17,964 nucleotides of DNA. Source: Bacteroidota bacterium. Lineage in GTDB: Bacteria; Bacteroidota; Ignavibacteria; SZUA-365. The stretch covers positions 1-17,964 of the forward strand of contig JAGTUW010000083.1 of assembly GCA_018224345.1 (NCBI GenBank), read 5' to 3'. Below are positions 1-7,333 of this stretch, in pieces (positions within the stretch are counted from its first letter, which is position 1; the number at the start of each line of letters is the position of its first letter). Position numbers and translations under genes: made by a program. The notes beneath the pieces were generated by a model. The model saw only the letters and a list, made by a program, of their open reading frames with translations, did no database searches and was not told the DNA's origin.

Positions 1-449
1 ATGTTGTCGCGCGGGATGCCTGCCTGTCCGAGCTGTGTGATCACTGCATCGGTCAGATCGAGGGAGGTCGAGAGCAGTTTGCCTGCGACCGGATTGACTT
101 TGAGACCGACGATGTCCCCGGGTGAGACAAATTGGCTCCATGCCTCTCCGATGTCGCGTACCCCTGTCAGTTCGAGCATGGCCTGTTCCAGCATGTGTGC
201 CGCGCGTGCAGCGACGGGTTGTCCGTCACGGACGGAGGCGGGATCGAAGGCCTCCACGACACGGCCGGGGTAGCGCCCGGGCATTGATTCCTTTGTCCGC
301 GGGATCTTCAGGGCGTCCCTGATATTCGTGGCTGGCGGGTCGTTTGTTCGCAGCCGTGAGAACAGAGGCCGGGGAAGGATTGCGCCGGCGGCTGTTGCGG
401 TGGCCATGGTGGAGAGGAAGCGGCGACGTCGGGGTTGAAACGGTCTCAT
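1..449 (-). CDS. DUF362 protein with Tat signal, 3' part outside window
   Basis: Reading the reverse complement from an ATG at 449 gives 149 open codons that run off the left edge. The N-terminus carries a twin-arginine signal: arginines at residues 7-10 followed by F11-L12-S13, then an Ala-rich hydrophobic stretch. This predicts folded export to the periplasm. From about residue 58 the protein matches the DUF362 family as I know it: GRVVEAFDPASV, a helix ending in ELTGV, then SPGDIVGLKVNPVAGKLLSTS and a helix leading to the cut. The start is supported by AAAGGAG at 458-464, 8 nt upstream. The biochemical role of DUF362 is not settled; several members are linked to iron-sulfur chemistry. The gene is divergent from the histidine kinase with a 96-bp gap, so the two may share a control region. 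The family call is confident; the function is unknown. Confidence 0.85.
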   Translation of the reverse strand, partial: MRPFQPRRRRFLSTMATATAAGAILPRPLFSRLRTNDPPATNIRDALKIPRTKESMPGRYPGRVVEAFDPASVRDGQPVAARAAHMLEQAMLELTGVRDIGEAWSQFVSPGDIVGLKVNPVAGKLLSTSLDLTDAVITQLGQAGIPRDN

Positions 450-457
450 ACGAAGGA

Positions 458-464
458 CTCCTTT
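458..464 (-). promoter_or_regulatory. Shine-Dalgarno site of the DUF362 gene
   Basis: AAAGGAG on the minus strand lies 8 nt before the ATG at 449. It fixes the start and therefore the intact Tat signal peptide. Confidence 0.7.
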
Positions 465-545
465 ATTCTTTACTATGTACGCACTTCCCCGGCAAGATGC
501 AAGAGTCCTGGCTGCGTTGTGATCCAATGTCAGTGGTGCTACATT

Positions 546-1754
546 ATGAATACAGAAACGAATGAGCAGGAGTCCGTGGTGCCGTTTCCCTCCGAACTGA
601 CATATTTTGCTCCGTCCGAGAGAGATGACGCTGCAGCGCTGCGCGAAATGTCGGAAAGGCTCGAAGCACTTCCGTTGCTACGCCCGATGCTGGAGGCCTT
701 TCCCACCATGGCACTGCTGCTGAGCGGCAAGCGTCAGATACTGATGAGCAATCGCCTCTTCGACGAGGCTGTGCCGCATTCCGACGACGATCTGTTCCTC
801 GGAAAGCGTTTCGGTGACTGCATCGGTTGCGAAGTTGCGGCGGAAAGCCCTGCGGGTTGTGGCACAGGCCAGGCCTGCCGGATGTGCGGTGCCGTACTCG
901 CGATGCTCGAGGCGGGGGAGGGCCGGCAGAGCCTGCGCGAGTGTTCCATTTCCATTGCGGGGGAAGATGGGCCGCAGGCATTGGAATACCGCGTATTTGC
1001 CGTTCCCATGCGGCTTGCCGACCAGGATGTCATCCTGCTCTCTCTGGTCGATATCAGTGATGAACTTCGCCGTCATGCGCTGGAGCGGATTTTCTTTCAT
1101 GATGTGCTCAATACCGCCAGTGGCGTGCGCAGTGTCGCGGACCTTTTCCGCATTGTGACCGGAGAGGAGCGTGAGGAATTGATCGATGATCTCGACGGCC
1201 TTGCAGATCAGCTCATCGAGGAAATTCTCACGCAGCGTGATATCATATCGGCGGAACGTGGCGACCTGCATGTTCTGGATACCGACATCAGTACACGGGA
1301 CATACTCGACCATATTTCCGCTCTGTACCGTTACCATCAGCTCGCGCGGGAACGGACATTGAAGATAGTGAACAACGCAGCGGAGATGACATTTATCACC
1401 GATCCGACGCTGCTTGCACGCGTGCTCGGCAATCTGACAAAAAACGCTCTGGAGGCAAGCGTGGCGGGTGATACGGTGACGATCGGTTGTGAAACCGACG
1501 GCGACGATTCCATCCGTTTTACAGTCCACAATCCCGCTGTCATGTCCGAAGACGTACAACTGCGCATGTTCCGTCGCTCGTTTTCCACGAAAGGGGCGGG
1601 ACGCGGACTCGGCACGTACAGTGCGCGACTGTTGACGGAGAAATTTCTCAACGGACGCATCGGTTTCGTCTCGTCTGCGGGAGAGGGAACGACCTTTCAT
1701 GTTACCTTTCCGCTGAAGAGAGAGAAGGTATCATCACCGAAGCTGGAGGAATGA
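546..1754 (+). CDS. Sensor histidine kinase with cysteine-rich PAS-like domain
   Basis: This is a 402-residue cytoplasmic kinase with no membrane segment. Residues about 45-175 form a PAS-like sensor containing a cysteine cluster, C92-x2-C95-x9-C105-x5-C111-x2-C114. The phosphoacceptor is H185 in FFHDVLN (HD-x-x-N type H box). The ATPase part shows an N box with N296 and N300 (NLTKNALEA) and a G2 region 348-357 (TKGAGRGLGT). The usual G1 motif DxGxG is replaced by H328-N329-P330; from memory, related Cys-rich PAS kinases also show this HNP form, so I take it as active. The open frame extends upstream to a TTG at 435, but that would overlap the divergent DUF362 gene. ATG 546 is the better start although no clear Shine-Dalgarno precedes it. 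No response regulator is encoded nearby; the next gene overlaps its stop. The cysteines may bind a metal or act as a redox sensor (inference). Confidence 0.88.
   Translation: MNTETNEQESVVPFPSELTYFAPSERDDAAALREMSERLEALPLLRPMLEAFPTMALLLSGKRQILMSNRLFDEAVPHSDDDLFLGKRFGDCIGCEVAAESPAGCGTGQACRMCGAVLAMLEAGEGRQSLRECSISIAGEDGPQALEYRVFAVPMRLADQDVILLSLVDISDELRRHALERIFFHDVLNTASGVRSVADLFRIVTGEEREELIDDLDGLADQLIEEILTQRDIISAERGDLHVLDTDISTRDILDHISALYRYHQLARERTLKIVNNAAEMTFITDPTLLARVLGNLTKNALEASVAGDTVTIGCETDGDDSIRFTVHNPAVMSEDVQLRMFRRSFSTKGAGRGLGTYSARLLTEKFLNGRIGFVSSAGEGTTFHVTFPLKREKVSSPKLEE
1745..1750 (+). promoter_or_regulatory. Ribosome-binding site for the acidic kinase-partner gene
   Basis: GGAGGA sits inside the last codons of the kinase gene, immediately before ATGATG. 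Its spacing suits the second ATG (1754) better than the first (1751). Either start gives translational coupling to the kinase. Confidence 0.55.
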
Positions 1755-2338
1755 TGAGATCACTGCAGGAGATACAGGAAATGCTCAGGACGGCAACAGA
1801 CCCCGTCCTTTCGCTCAGCGATGAGGAAATCGATGCTCTGTCGGACGATGAAATGGACCTGTTGCGTGAAGAATTCGGGAGCATCGTACTGATGAAGCTC
1901 CCGCCGCGGGAACAGGCATTCATGGCGTGGCTGAAGAAGGAGGAGCCCGCGATTTACGATGATCTCTGGGAGGAGGACGACGAAATGCTCGTCTCAATGT
2001 CCTTTCTGCCTGACATGCGTGAGGGTGGGGCGGGCTTTGTCATCTGCGAACTGGAGGGAAGTCGGAATTATTTTTTCTCACAAAGGCATATCAAGCCTGC
2101 GGGTATGCAGGCTCTGCCCGGTATCATCAACAAGATTGAGAAAGCCGAGGAGGTGGCCATTGGTGAAGTGCTGATGTTCGAGGTGCTGCGTGGCCCGATG
2201 GACCTCTGGCATTTCTGTTATCGCTACGGTGTGGATCTTCAACGCGGCCGTGAAGTCGTCGCAGCGCTCGTCAGTCATCAATGGCTGGTGCATCTGCCGG
2301 AGAGCGAAGACCTGATATCCTATCTCGATGATGAATGA
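1751..2338 (+). CDS. Acidic cytoplasmic protein of unknown function, coupled to kinase
   Basis: I do not recognise this family. The 195-residue protein has no signal peptide or membrane segment and is strongly acidic, especially in residues 18-45 (runs of D and E such as SDEEIDALSDDEMD) and 68-85. The C-terminal part (about 140-195) contains a pattern (LWHFCYRYGVDL, then REVVAALVSHQWLVHL) that could be a winged-helix-like fold; this is a guess from pattern alone. The start overlaps the kinase stop in an ATGA arrangement. ATG 1754, one codon later, is an alternative with better spacing to GGAGGA. The overlap implies co-expression at a fixed ratio with the kinase, so a role as regulator, scaffold or output partner is plausible but unproven. 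Confidence 0.8.
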   Translation: MMRSLQEIQEMLRTATDPVLSLSDEEIDALSDDEMDLLREEFGSIVLMKLPPREQAFMAWLKKEEPAIYDDLWEEDDEMLVSMSFLPDMREGGAGFVICELEGSRNYFFSQRHIKPAGMQALPGIINKIEKAEEVAIGEVLMFEVLRGPMDLWHFCYRYGVDLQRGREVVAALVSHQWLVHLPESEDLISYLDDE

Positions 2339-2355
2339 ACGTTGATATAGTAGGT

Positions 2356-2378
2356 GAGTTGACCATAAGGGACAACTC
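2356..2378 (+). terminator. Weak hairpin after the kinase unit
   Basis: Arms GAGTTGACC and GGACAACTC pair with one mismatch around a 5-nt loop, 17 nt after the stop of the acidic protein. No clear T tract follows. It could end the kinase transcript or be a small operator upstream of the Kelch gene. Confidence 0.3.
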
Positions 2379-2495
2379 TCTGATTCTTATCTCCAGAAAT
2401 CGGTTTTTGTATGAACCGGATTATCGACCTTTCAATTACTGATTTCTTTTCCCGCGCCAAACTTTAATTGTCTCTATCATCACAGGAGAATCCTT

Positions 2496-4898
2496 ATGAG
2501 TAAAAAGGTTACGATAATCCTGTCTCTGTTGTGGGCCATACCGCTTCTGACAACATGGGCGCAGCAGCAGGACGTTTTTCCGATTGAAACCGAGAATCCG
2601 GCAGTGTATTTCGGAGAATCAGCAGGTGACACACCAGACGGCGAGCTCGGGCAATGGGCTTCCGTTGCTCCACTTCCGTCACCGAAGACTTACCACACCG
2701 TCGCTGCTGCGAACGGAATGCTTTATGTTTTTGGTGGTGTCAATGCTGCAAATCAATTCGACCAGAAGAGCTACAAGTATGATCCGGGTACGGACACCTG
2801 GGCGGCAATCGCGGATTTTCCCATACAGCGTTTTCTTTATGGACGAGCTGAAACAGTGGGCGACAAGATCTATATTTTCGGAGGTGTGGAGAATTTCGGA
2901 CAGAATTACCAAGCAACCACTGCAATTGTCGAATACAATCCCACTACGGACAGTTACACACAGAAGACCCCGATGTCCGTTGCGCAGGGGATGCCCGGGT
3001 CTGCACAAATCAACGGCAAAATTTACGTCATCGGCGGGAACGGAGCCACGGAAGCGGTATATCTGAGAACAGTTCAGGTTTATGACCCAGCAAGCGACAG
3101 CTGGTCGACCGCAACTGATTATCCGCGTGATGTCAAATGGATGGGCGCAGTCAGTATCGGCGACAAGATTGTCTGCACCGGTGGATTCAACGTCAACTAC
3201 ACTCCCAGTCGCTACATCGCCGATACCTATGTCGGTGAACTTCAGGGCGATGATCTTGTATGGACGAAAGTCTCGGATGCCGCTATCGGGCCGGTGATCT
3301 TTCCAGTCGCTGGATCCCATAATGGCATTGCCTACTTCTCTGGTGGTCGTCCCGCTGCGGACGACAATGCGCCTGCGACACAGCGTGGATACACGTATGA
3401 TGAAACAAGCGATACATGGACTGTGCTGGAACCCAAACCGATCGGTATTCAATATATAACACAGGCACCACTGATCGGAAACAGGCTCTATTTCGCTGCA
3501 GGTACGCTTGCCAGTGGCGCGGCGACGGCTGAAGTGCAATACTATGACGCGGAAGCGGAAGCCAAACCCATGGTAGTAATCTCCGCGACGGGTATGGAGC
3601 GCTGGGTCACGCGTAGCAGCACGTATCGTTATTCCTTTACACTTCGGAACATGGGCGGACTTGATCTGGAGTGGAGCGCGGGATCGGATACAGATTGGTT
3701 GTCGGTGGACGATCCCGGCAGCGGGACGCTTGCACCTGGTGAACAAGGTGCGGTTACGTTCACCGTGACCCCAAATGCACTCGCTGAAGGTCAATATCAG
3801 GGCGACATCATCATCACAACCAATGATGCCGATAATGAGGAACTGCGTTTTTCCGTCGCCATTGTCGTGCAGGAAGCGCCTGTGGATGAAGAACTCAACG
3901 TGCTCATCGAGCAGTACACAGGGACATGGTGCATCTGGTGTCCTTATGGCGCCGATTCACTCGCCGTGGTTGCAGCGCGGCACGGTTCACGCGCAGTGCG
4001 CCTCGCATGGCATGATGATGATCCCATGGAGATTCCTGCGTGGAATGACATGAAATCATGGATGGGCGTGCGTTCGTACCCGTCGGCATCAATCAATCGC
4101 ATCCAGTGGCCGGGCGAAGCTGCGATTCCCATCGGACGGGGGAACTGGGGAGAACGGACGGGCTATCTGCTGCGCAATCAGCGTTCACCTGTGGGCATCA
4201 CCATCAGCGACAAATCCTATGATCCTGTCACGAAAAACTATTCCTTCAAGGCCACGGTGTTTTTCCATCAGTCCATTCACGCGGAATTGCGTCTGAATGC
4301 GGTCATGACGGAAGACGGTTTCGACCATCCACAGAAACGGATAAACATGAGCACAGGCAGAACCGAAACAATCAGTCCTTATATTCACAAATCAGTTGTC
4401 ACGGGTATCTGGCCCAATATTCAGGGCTATGGGCTTTTCCCGGGTAACTCATTCGAGACGCAGACGTCTACCGAACAGGAGTTTACTTTCACCTCATCCC
4501 ATGAAAACGATGAATTTGCCTGGATCAATGTTATCGTGCACAGCATTGTTGACGGAGAACCCGGACCGGTGCTGCAGTCCGTTTCGGAACCCGCATTCTT
4601 CGGTGTGACCGATGTGCAGGCACTTCCCGCGGTCACGACATTCGCCCTGAGGCAGAATTATCCGAATCCCTTCAACCCCACGACCAACGTGACCTTCGAT
4701 GTCCCGCACAGTGAACATGTACGCATCGCACTGTACGACGGGCTGGGGCGTTTTCTCGGGCATGTCGTCGACGAAGGATATCATGCCGGTACGCATACCG
4801 TTGTCTTCGACGGCGGCAACCTGCACTCCGGTACGTATTATCTGACCATGCGTGCGGGTGACTTCGTACAGACACGTGCACTGACACTTGTGAAATAG
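2496..4898 (+). CDS. Secreted Kelch / Omp28-thioredoxin fusion with T9SS sorting domain
   Basis: This 800-residue protein starts with a Sec signal peptide (residues 1 to about 22, ending TTWA). Residues about 50-355 are Kelch-type beta-propeller repeats (YVFGGV, YIFGGV, YVIGGN, YDPxxDxW patterns). Residues about 365-460 form an Ig-like domain similar to BACON or other secreted beta-sandwich modules (NMGGLDLEWS, TLAPGEQGAV, YQGDIIITTND). Residues about 468-700 match Omp28-related proteins, with a thioredoxin-like active site C479-I-W-C482 after YTGTW and a PSASIN segment near the cis-Pro position. Residues 718-800 are a type A T9SS sorting domain beginning LRQNYPNPFNPTT. AGGAGA at 2484-2489, 6 nt from the ATG, supports the start. 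It is probably exported across the outer membrane by T9SS and either released or anchored at the surface. It is a single gene ended by a strong hairpin. A surface disulfide or adhesion role is inferred. Confidence 0.9.
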   Translation: MSKKVTIILSLLWAIPLLTTWAQQQDVFPIETENPAVYFGESAGDTPDGELGQWASVAPLPSPKTYHTVAAANGMLYVFGGVNAANQFDQKSYKYDPGTDTWAAIADFPIQRFLYGRAETVGDKIYIFGGVENFGQNYQATTAIVEYNPTTDSYTQKTPMSVAQGMPGSAQINGKIYVIGGNGATEAVYLRTVQVYDPASDSWSTATDYPRDVKWMGAVSIGDKIVCTGGFNVNYTPSRYIADTYVGELQGDDLVWTKVSDAAIGPVIFPVAGSHNGIAYFSGGRPAADDNAPATQRGYTYDETSDTWTVLEPKPIGIQYITQAPLIGNRLYFAAGTLASGAATAEVQYYDAEAEAKPMVVISATGMERWVTRSSTYRYSFTLRNMGGLDLEWSAGSDTDWLSVDDPGSGTLAPGEQGAVTFTVTPNALAEGQYQGDIIITTNDADNEELRFSVAIVVQEAPVDEELNVLIEQYTGTWCIWCPYGADSLAVVAARHGSRAVRLAWHDDDPMEIPAWNDMKSWMGVRSYPSASINRIQWPGEAAIPIGRGNWGERTGYLLRNQRSPVGITISDKSYDPVTKNYSFKATVFFHQSIHAELRLNAVMTEDGFDHPQKRINMSTGRTETISPYIHKSVVTGIWPNIQGYGLFPGNSFETQTSTEQEFTFTSSHENDEFAWINVIVHSIVDGEPGPVLQSVSEPAFFGVTDVQALPAVTTFALRQNYPNPFNPTTNVTFDVPHSEHVRIALYDGLGRFLGHVVDEGYHAGTHTVVFDGGNLHSGTYYLTMRAGDFVQTRALTLVK

Positions 4899-4927
4899 CC
4901 GTCTACGCTCCGGCGTGTACAGTGATT

Positions 4928-4965
4928 GAACGCCCGAAGGATGGCTGGTCGTCCTTCGGGCGTTC
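4928..4965 (+). terminator. Strong hairpin terminator after the Kelch-Omp28 gene
   Basis: Perfect 14-bp arms (GAACGCCCGAAGGA at 4928-4941 and TCCTTCGGGCGTTC at 4952-4965) enclose a 10-nt loop, 29 nt after the stop codon. There is no long T tract, so it may act as a processing or pausing structure as well as a terminator. Confidence 0.75.
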
Positions 4966-4997
4966 GCGTGCAAGGACGTCGGCAAAACGCCTCATGT

Positions 4998-5039
4998 GTT
5001 GCGATCCCATCGGCGGATTGTTTACAGATAACTCCGTGC
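4998..5039. repeat. Degenerate copy of the 42-bp repeat
   Basis: This 42-bp stretch aligns end to end with the unit of the array at 5092-5301, but with many substitutions. Its core reads ATTGTTTACAGATAA instead of ATTATTTGCAGATAA. It is separated from the array by 52 bp of unrelated or decayed sequence and looks like an older, decayed repeat. Confidence 0.65.
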
Positions 5040-5091
5040 GCGGTTATCAGTGTGGAGGGAACACGCGGATTATCCGGCTTCAAGCAGGGGA

Positions 5092-5301
5092 GCTGCGCTC
5101 TGACCGGCAGATTATTTGCAGATAACACCACATGCTGCGCTCTGATCGGCACATTATTTGCAGATAACACCACATGCTGCGCTCTGATCGGCAGATTATT
5201 TGCAGATAACACCGCATGCTGCGCTCTGAACAGCACATTATTTGCAGATAACACCGCGTGTTGCGCTCTGCACAGCACATTATTTGCAGATAATACCACA
5301 T
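5092..5301. repeat. Five tandem 42-bp repeats with conserved near-palindromic core
   Basis: There are five contiguous 42-bp units (5092-5133, 5134-5175, 5176-5217, 5218-5259, 5260-5301). Every unit contains the identical 15-bp core ATTATTTGCAGATAA, within which TTATTTGCAGATAA is palindromic at 12 of 14 positions around TGCA. The flank GCGCTCTG is also constant, while the 8-9 bases before the core vary (ACCGGCAG, ATCGGCAC, AACAGCAC, CACAGCAC). The 42-bp period is close to four helical turns, so equivalent sites would face the same side of the DNA. The array lies about 160 bp beyond the parB stop. A half-copy (GATTATTTGCA) appears at 5330-5340. A protein-binding array is inferred; no consensus parS is seen here. 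The rest of the gene-free stretch 4899-5463 holds only the terminator at 4928-4965 and nothing else I can name. Confidence 0.92.
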
Positions 5302-5463
5302 ACATCCCCGGGACGGGCCGGTACAGAATGATTATTTGCACTTTATTGCGTGTGCTGCGACTGTATCCGGAAATGACATCCCGCAAAGACGGGCCGGGAA
5401 GTGCAGTGGTGGAGCAGCTGTGGTGATCGGGGAAGAGGAGAGCGATGGTGTTGGCAGGAGGGG

Positions 5464-6387
5464 TCAGTCGTTGAGCAGAAGATCGATCAGGCGATCGAGA
5501 TCGTCGTCGGAATAGAATTCGAAGACGATGCTGCCCTTGCCGTCCTTCCCGGCAGTGATATGCACCTTGGTGCCATAGACAGGGTGGAGCTTGCGACTCA
5601 GATCCTCGAGATGCGGTGTTGTCTGCGAGGCACCGCTTTTTTTCGGCCGGGCGGCGGGGGCGGAGGGGTTCCGGTAAATGCTGTTGACCAGTTGTTCTAC
5701 CTTGCGGACGGAGAGGTCCTCGCGGATAATGCGTTGCCAGGTACGCAGTTGCGCCTTCTCATCCGGGAGTGTAATGAGCGCACGGGCATGTCCCATACTG
5801 ATTTCTCTCTTCTGCAGACTGTTGAGAATCTTTTCCGGGAGTTTGAGCAGACGGATGAAGTTGACGACAGTGCTGCGGTCCTTGCCGATGCGCCGGGCGA
5901 TTTCTTCGGGTGCATGCCCGTATTCCTCGACGAGTTGCCGGTATGACGTGGCGATTTCCACAGGATTGAGGGTTTTCCGTTGGATGTTTTCGATCAGCGC
6001 CATTTCGATCATTTCCTCGGCGCTGTCGACCTGTCTGATATAGGCAGGGATAAAGGCGATATTCGCGTCCCGGCAGGCGCGCAGGCGACGCTCGCCGGAG
6101 ATGAGCTGGAAGCGGCCCTCCCAGCGACGCACGGTCACGGGCTGGATCAGCCCTTTCTCCCTGATGCTCTGCGCGAGTTCACGCAATTCCTGTGGATCGA
6201 AATCAATGCGTGGCTGATAGGGATTGGGATCGATATCGGCGACGGGAATGTGTTTGAGCACATCGGTGGCCAGACCATCATCGATGGTATCGTCCGTCGG
6301 TTCGACACTGACGGGTTCTTCCGGCTTTTCCGCAGGCCGGATCAATGCGTTGAGACCCTTTCCCAATGCCGGTTTCTTTTTACTCAC
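5464..6387 (-). CDS. parB: Chromosome-partitioning protein ParB
   Basis: This 307-residue ParB/Spo0J CTP-dependent DNA clamp loads at parS centromere sites and works with ParA to segregate origins. Visible landmarks are an N-terminal ParA-interacting segment LGKGLNALI (8-16), NPYQPR at 55-60, the CTP-binding motif GERRLRA (98-104), ENIQR (133-137), a helix-turn-helix around 158-182, and a C-terminal dimerisation domain from about 258. A linker rich in A, P, K and S (241-257) precedes that domain. The length is normal. The start is a GTG at 6387, giving MSKKKPALGKGL, with no obvious Shine-Dalgarno. It is the last gene of the cutA-parA-parB run, 85 bp after parA, and its 3' end faces the 42-bp repeat array. 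Confidence 0.97.
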   Translation of the reverse strand: MSKKKPALGKGLNALIRPAEKPEEPVSVEPTDDTIDDGLATDVLKHIPVADIDPNPYQPRIDFDPQELRELAQSIREKGLIQPVTVRRWEGRFQLISGERRLRACRDANIAFIPAYIRQVDSAEEMIEMALIENIQRKTLNPVEIATSYRQLVEEYGHAPEEIARRIGKDRSTVVNFIRLLKLPEKILNSLQKREISMGHARALITLPDEKAQLRTWQRIIREDLSVRKVEQLVNSIYRNPSAPAARPKKSGASQTTPHLEDLSRKLHPVYGTKVHITAGKDGKGSIVFEFYSDDDLDRLIDLLLND

Positions 6388-6472
6388 TGCAATTTGTCCA
6401 CAACATTATCGGTAGTGATGTCATTCGCTCTCGTGTGTGCGGCGGAAAAAGAGCCGCATCCCGTGTTTCTGA

Positions 6473-7309
6473 TCAGTGCTGGTTGTTCTCATCGTCGGTG
6501 TGCATGGGCTGTTTCCGGGGTTGCGCTGCATGCATGCGGCGGAATTCCTCCTTGCCGTGTGTGATCTCCTGGGCGAGGTCGATATAATTCTGTGTGCCTA
6601 CCGACAATGCATCGTAGAGAATCACGGGTTTGCCGAAACTCGGCGCTTCACTCAGACGCACGTTGCGGCTGATAATGGTGTCGAAGACTTTCTCACCGAA
6701 ATAATTCCGGACTTCCTCGGCGACCTGTTTTGACAGACGCAGTCGCGTATCGTACATGGTGAGAAGTACACCCTCGATGTCAAGCCGCGGATTGAGATGC
6801 TGCCGTACGATGTTGATGGTATTGAGCAGCTTGCCGAGTCCTTCCAGTGCATAGTACTCGCATTGTACCGGAATCAGGATCGAATCGGAGGCGGCAAGTG
6901 AATTGAGTGTGAGAAGGCCGAGCGACGGGGGACAATCGATGATGACGTAGTCATACCGCTGATGCAATTCCTTCAATGCCTCTTTGAGCACGAATTCCCG
7001 TTGCTGTGAGTCGATCAGCTCGATTTCCGCACCGACGAGATTGATATGCGAGGGTATGATTTCAAGAAACGGCAGCATGGTGGGTTGCACTCCGGTATCG
7101 GCGGACTGGCGATCGATGAGGATTTCATAAATCGTTGTTTCCGCTTCATTCGGATCCACACCCACCCCGCTCGAGGCATTCGCCTGTGGATCGATGTCGA
7201 TGAGCAGGGTCTTATGCTCGGCGACCGCCAGACTTGCAGCGAGGTTGACGGAGGTGGTCGTTTTGCCTACTCCACCCTTTTGATTTGCGACAGCAATGAT
7301 TTTCGACAT
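6473..7309 (-). CDS. parA: Chromosome-partitioning ATPase ParA (Soj)
   Basis: This 278-residue deviant Walker A ATPase binds DNA nonspecifically as an ATP dimer and drives movement of ParB-parS complexes. Motifs are KGGVGKTT (11-18, signature lysine K11), DIDPQAN (38-44) and VIIDCPPS (122-129). The length is typical of chromosomal Soj-type proteins without an N-terminal helix-turn-helix extension. The C-terminal tail past residue 255 is short, polar and rich in H, Q and N. The ATG at 7309 is the natural start (MSKIIAVANQKGG); no Shine-Dalgarno is evident. It lies 24 bp after cutA and 85 bp before parB on the same strand, indicating an operon. The 85-bp parA-parB gap contains a short 5-bp inverted repeat (6439-6457) and a TTGTCCACA sequence of DnaA-box type at 6394-6402, both of uncertain value. 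Confidence 0.97.
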   Translation of the reverse strand: MSKIIAVANQKGGVGKTTTSVNLAASLAVAEHKTLLIDIDPQANASSGVGVDPNEAETTIYEILIDRQSADTGVQPTMLPFLEIIPSHINLVGAEIELIDSQQREFVLKEALKELHQRYDYVIIDCPPSLGLLTLNSLAASDSILIPVQCEYYALEGLGKLLNTINIVRQHLNPRLDIEGVLLTMYDTRLRLSKQVAEEVRNYFGEKVFDTIISRNVRLSEAPSFGKPVILYDALSVGTQNYIDLAQEITHGKEEFRRMHAAQPRKQPMHTDDENNQH

Positions 7310-7333
7310 ATACTCAGTATTGATTTCCGTGGT

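Noticed and set aside
678..1700. 340-residue minus-strand frame opposite the histidine kinase
   Set aside because: This is a shadow of the kinase gene. The plus-strand frame carries clear kinase motifs, while the minus frame shows no family pattern.
2679..3794. 371-residue minus-strand frame opposite the Kelch gene
   Set aside because: It is antisense to a clear secreted multidomain protein and has no motif or start signal of its own.
5092..5301. CRISPR array
   Set aside because: The units are directly tandem with no unique spacers of regular length, and there are no cas genes nearby.
5092..5301. DnaA-box cluster (replication origin)
   Set aside because: The reverse core TTATCTGCA differs from TTATCCACA at two positions in every copy, and no dnaA/dnaN or AT-rich unwinding region is seen. 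Kept only as part of the open question about the array.
4838..5426. Long open frames on both strands across the repeat region, encoding 14-residue repeats
   Set aside because: 42 is a multiple of three, so any frame lacking a stop in the unit stays open through the array. The frames have no ribosome-binding site or recognisable fold, exist on both strands, and run into neighbouring genes and the terminator.
6439..6457. Inverted repeat GCGGC/GCCGC between parA and parB
   Set aside because: The stem is only 5 bp with a 9-nt loop and is not followed by a T tract in the direction of transcription. It is too weak to call a terminator.
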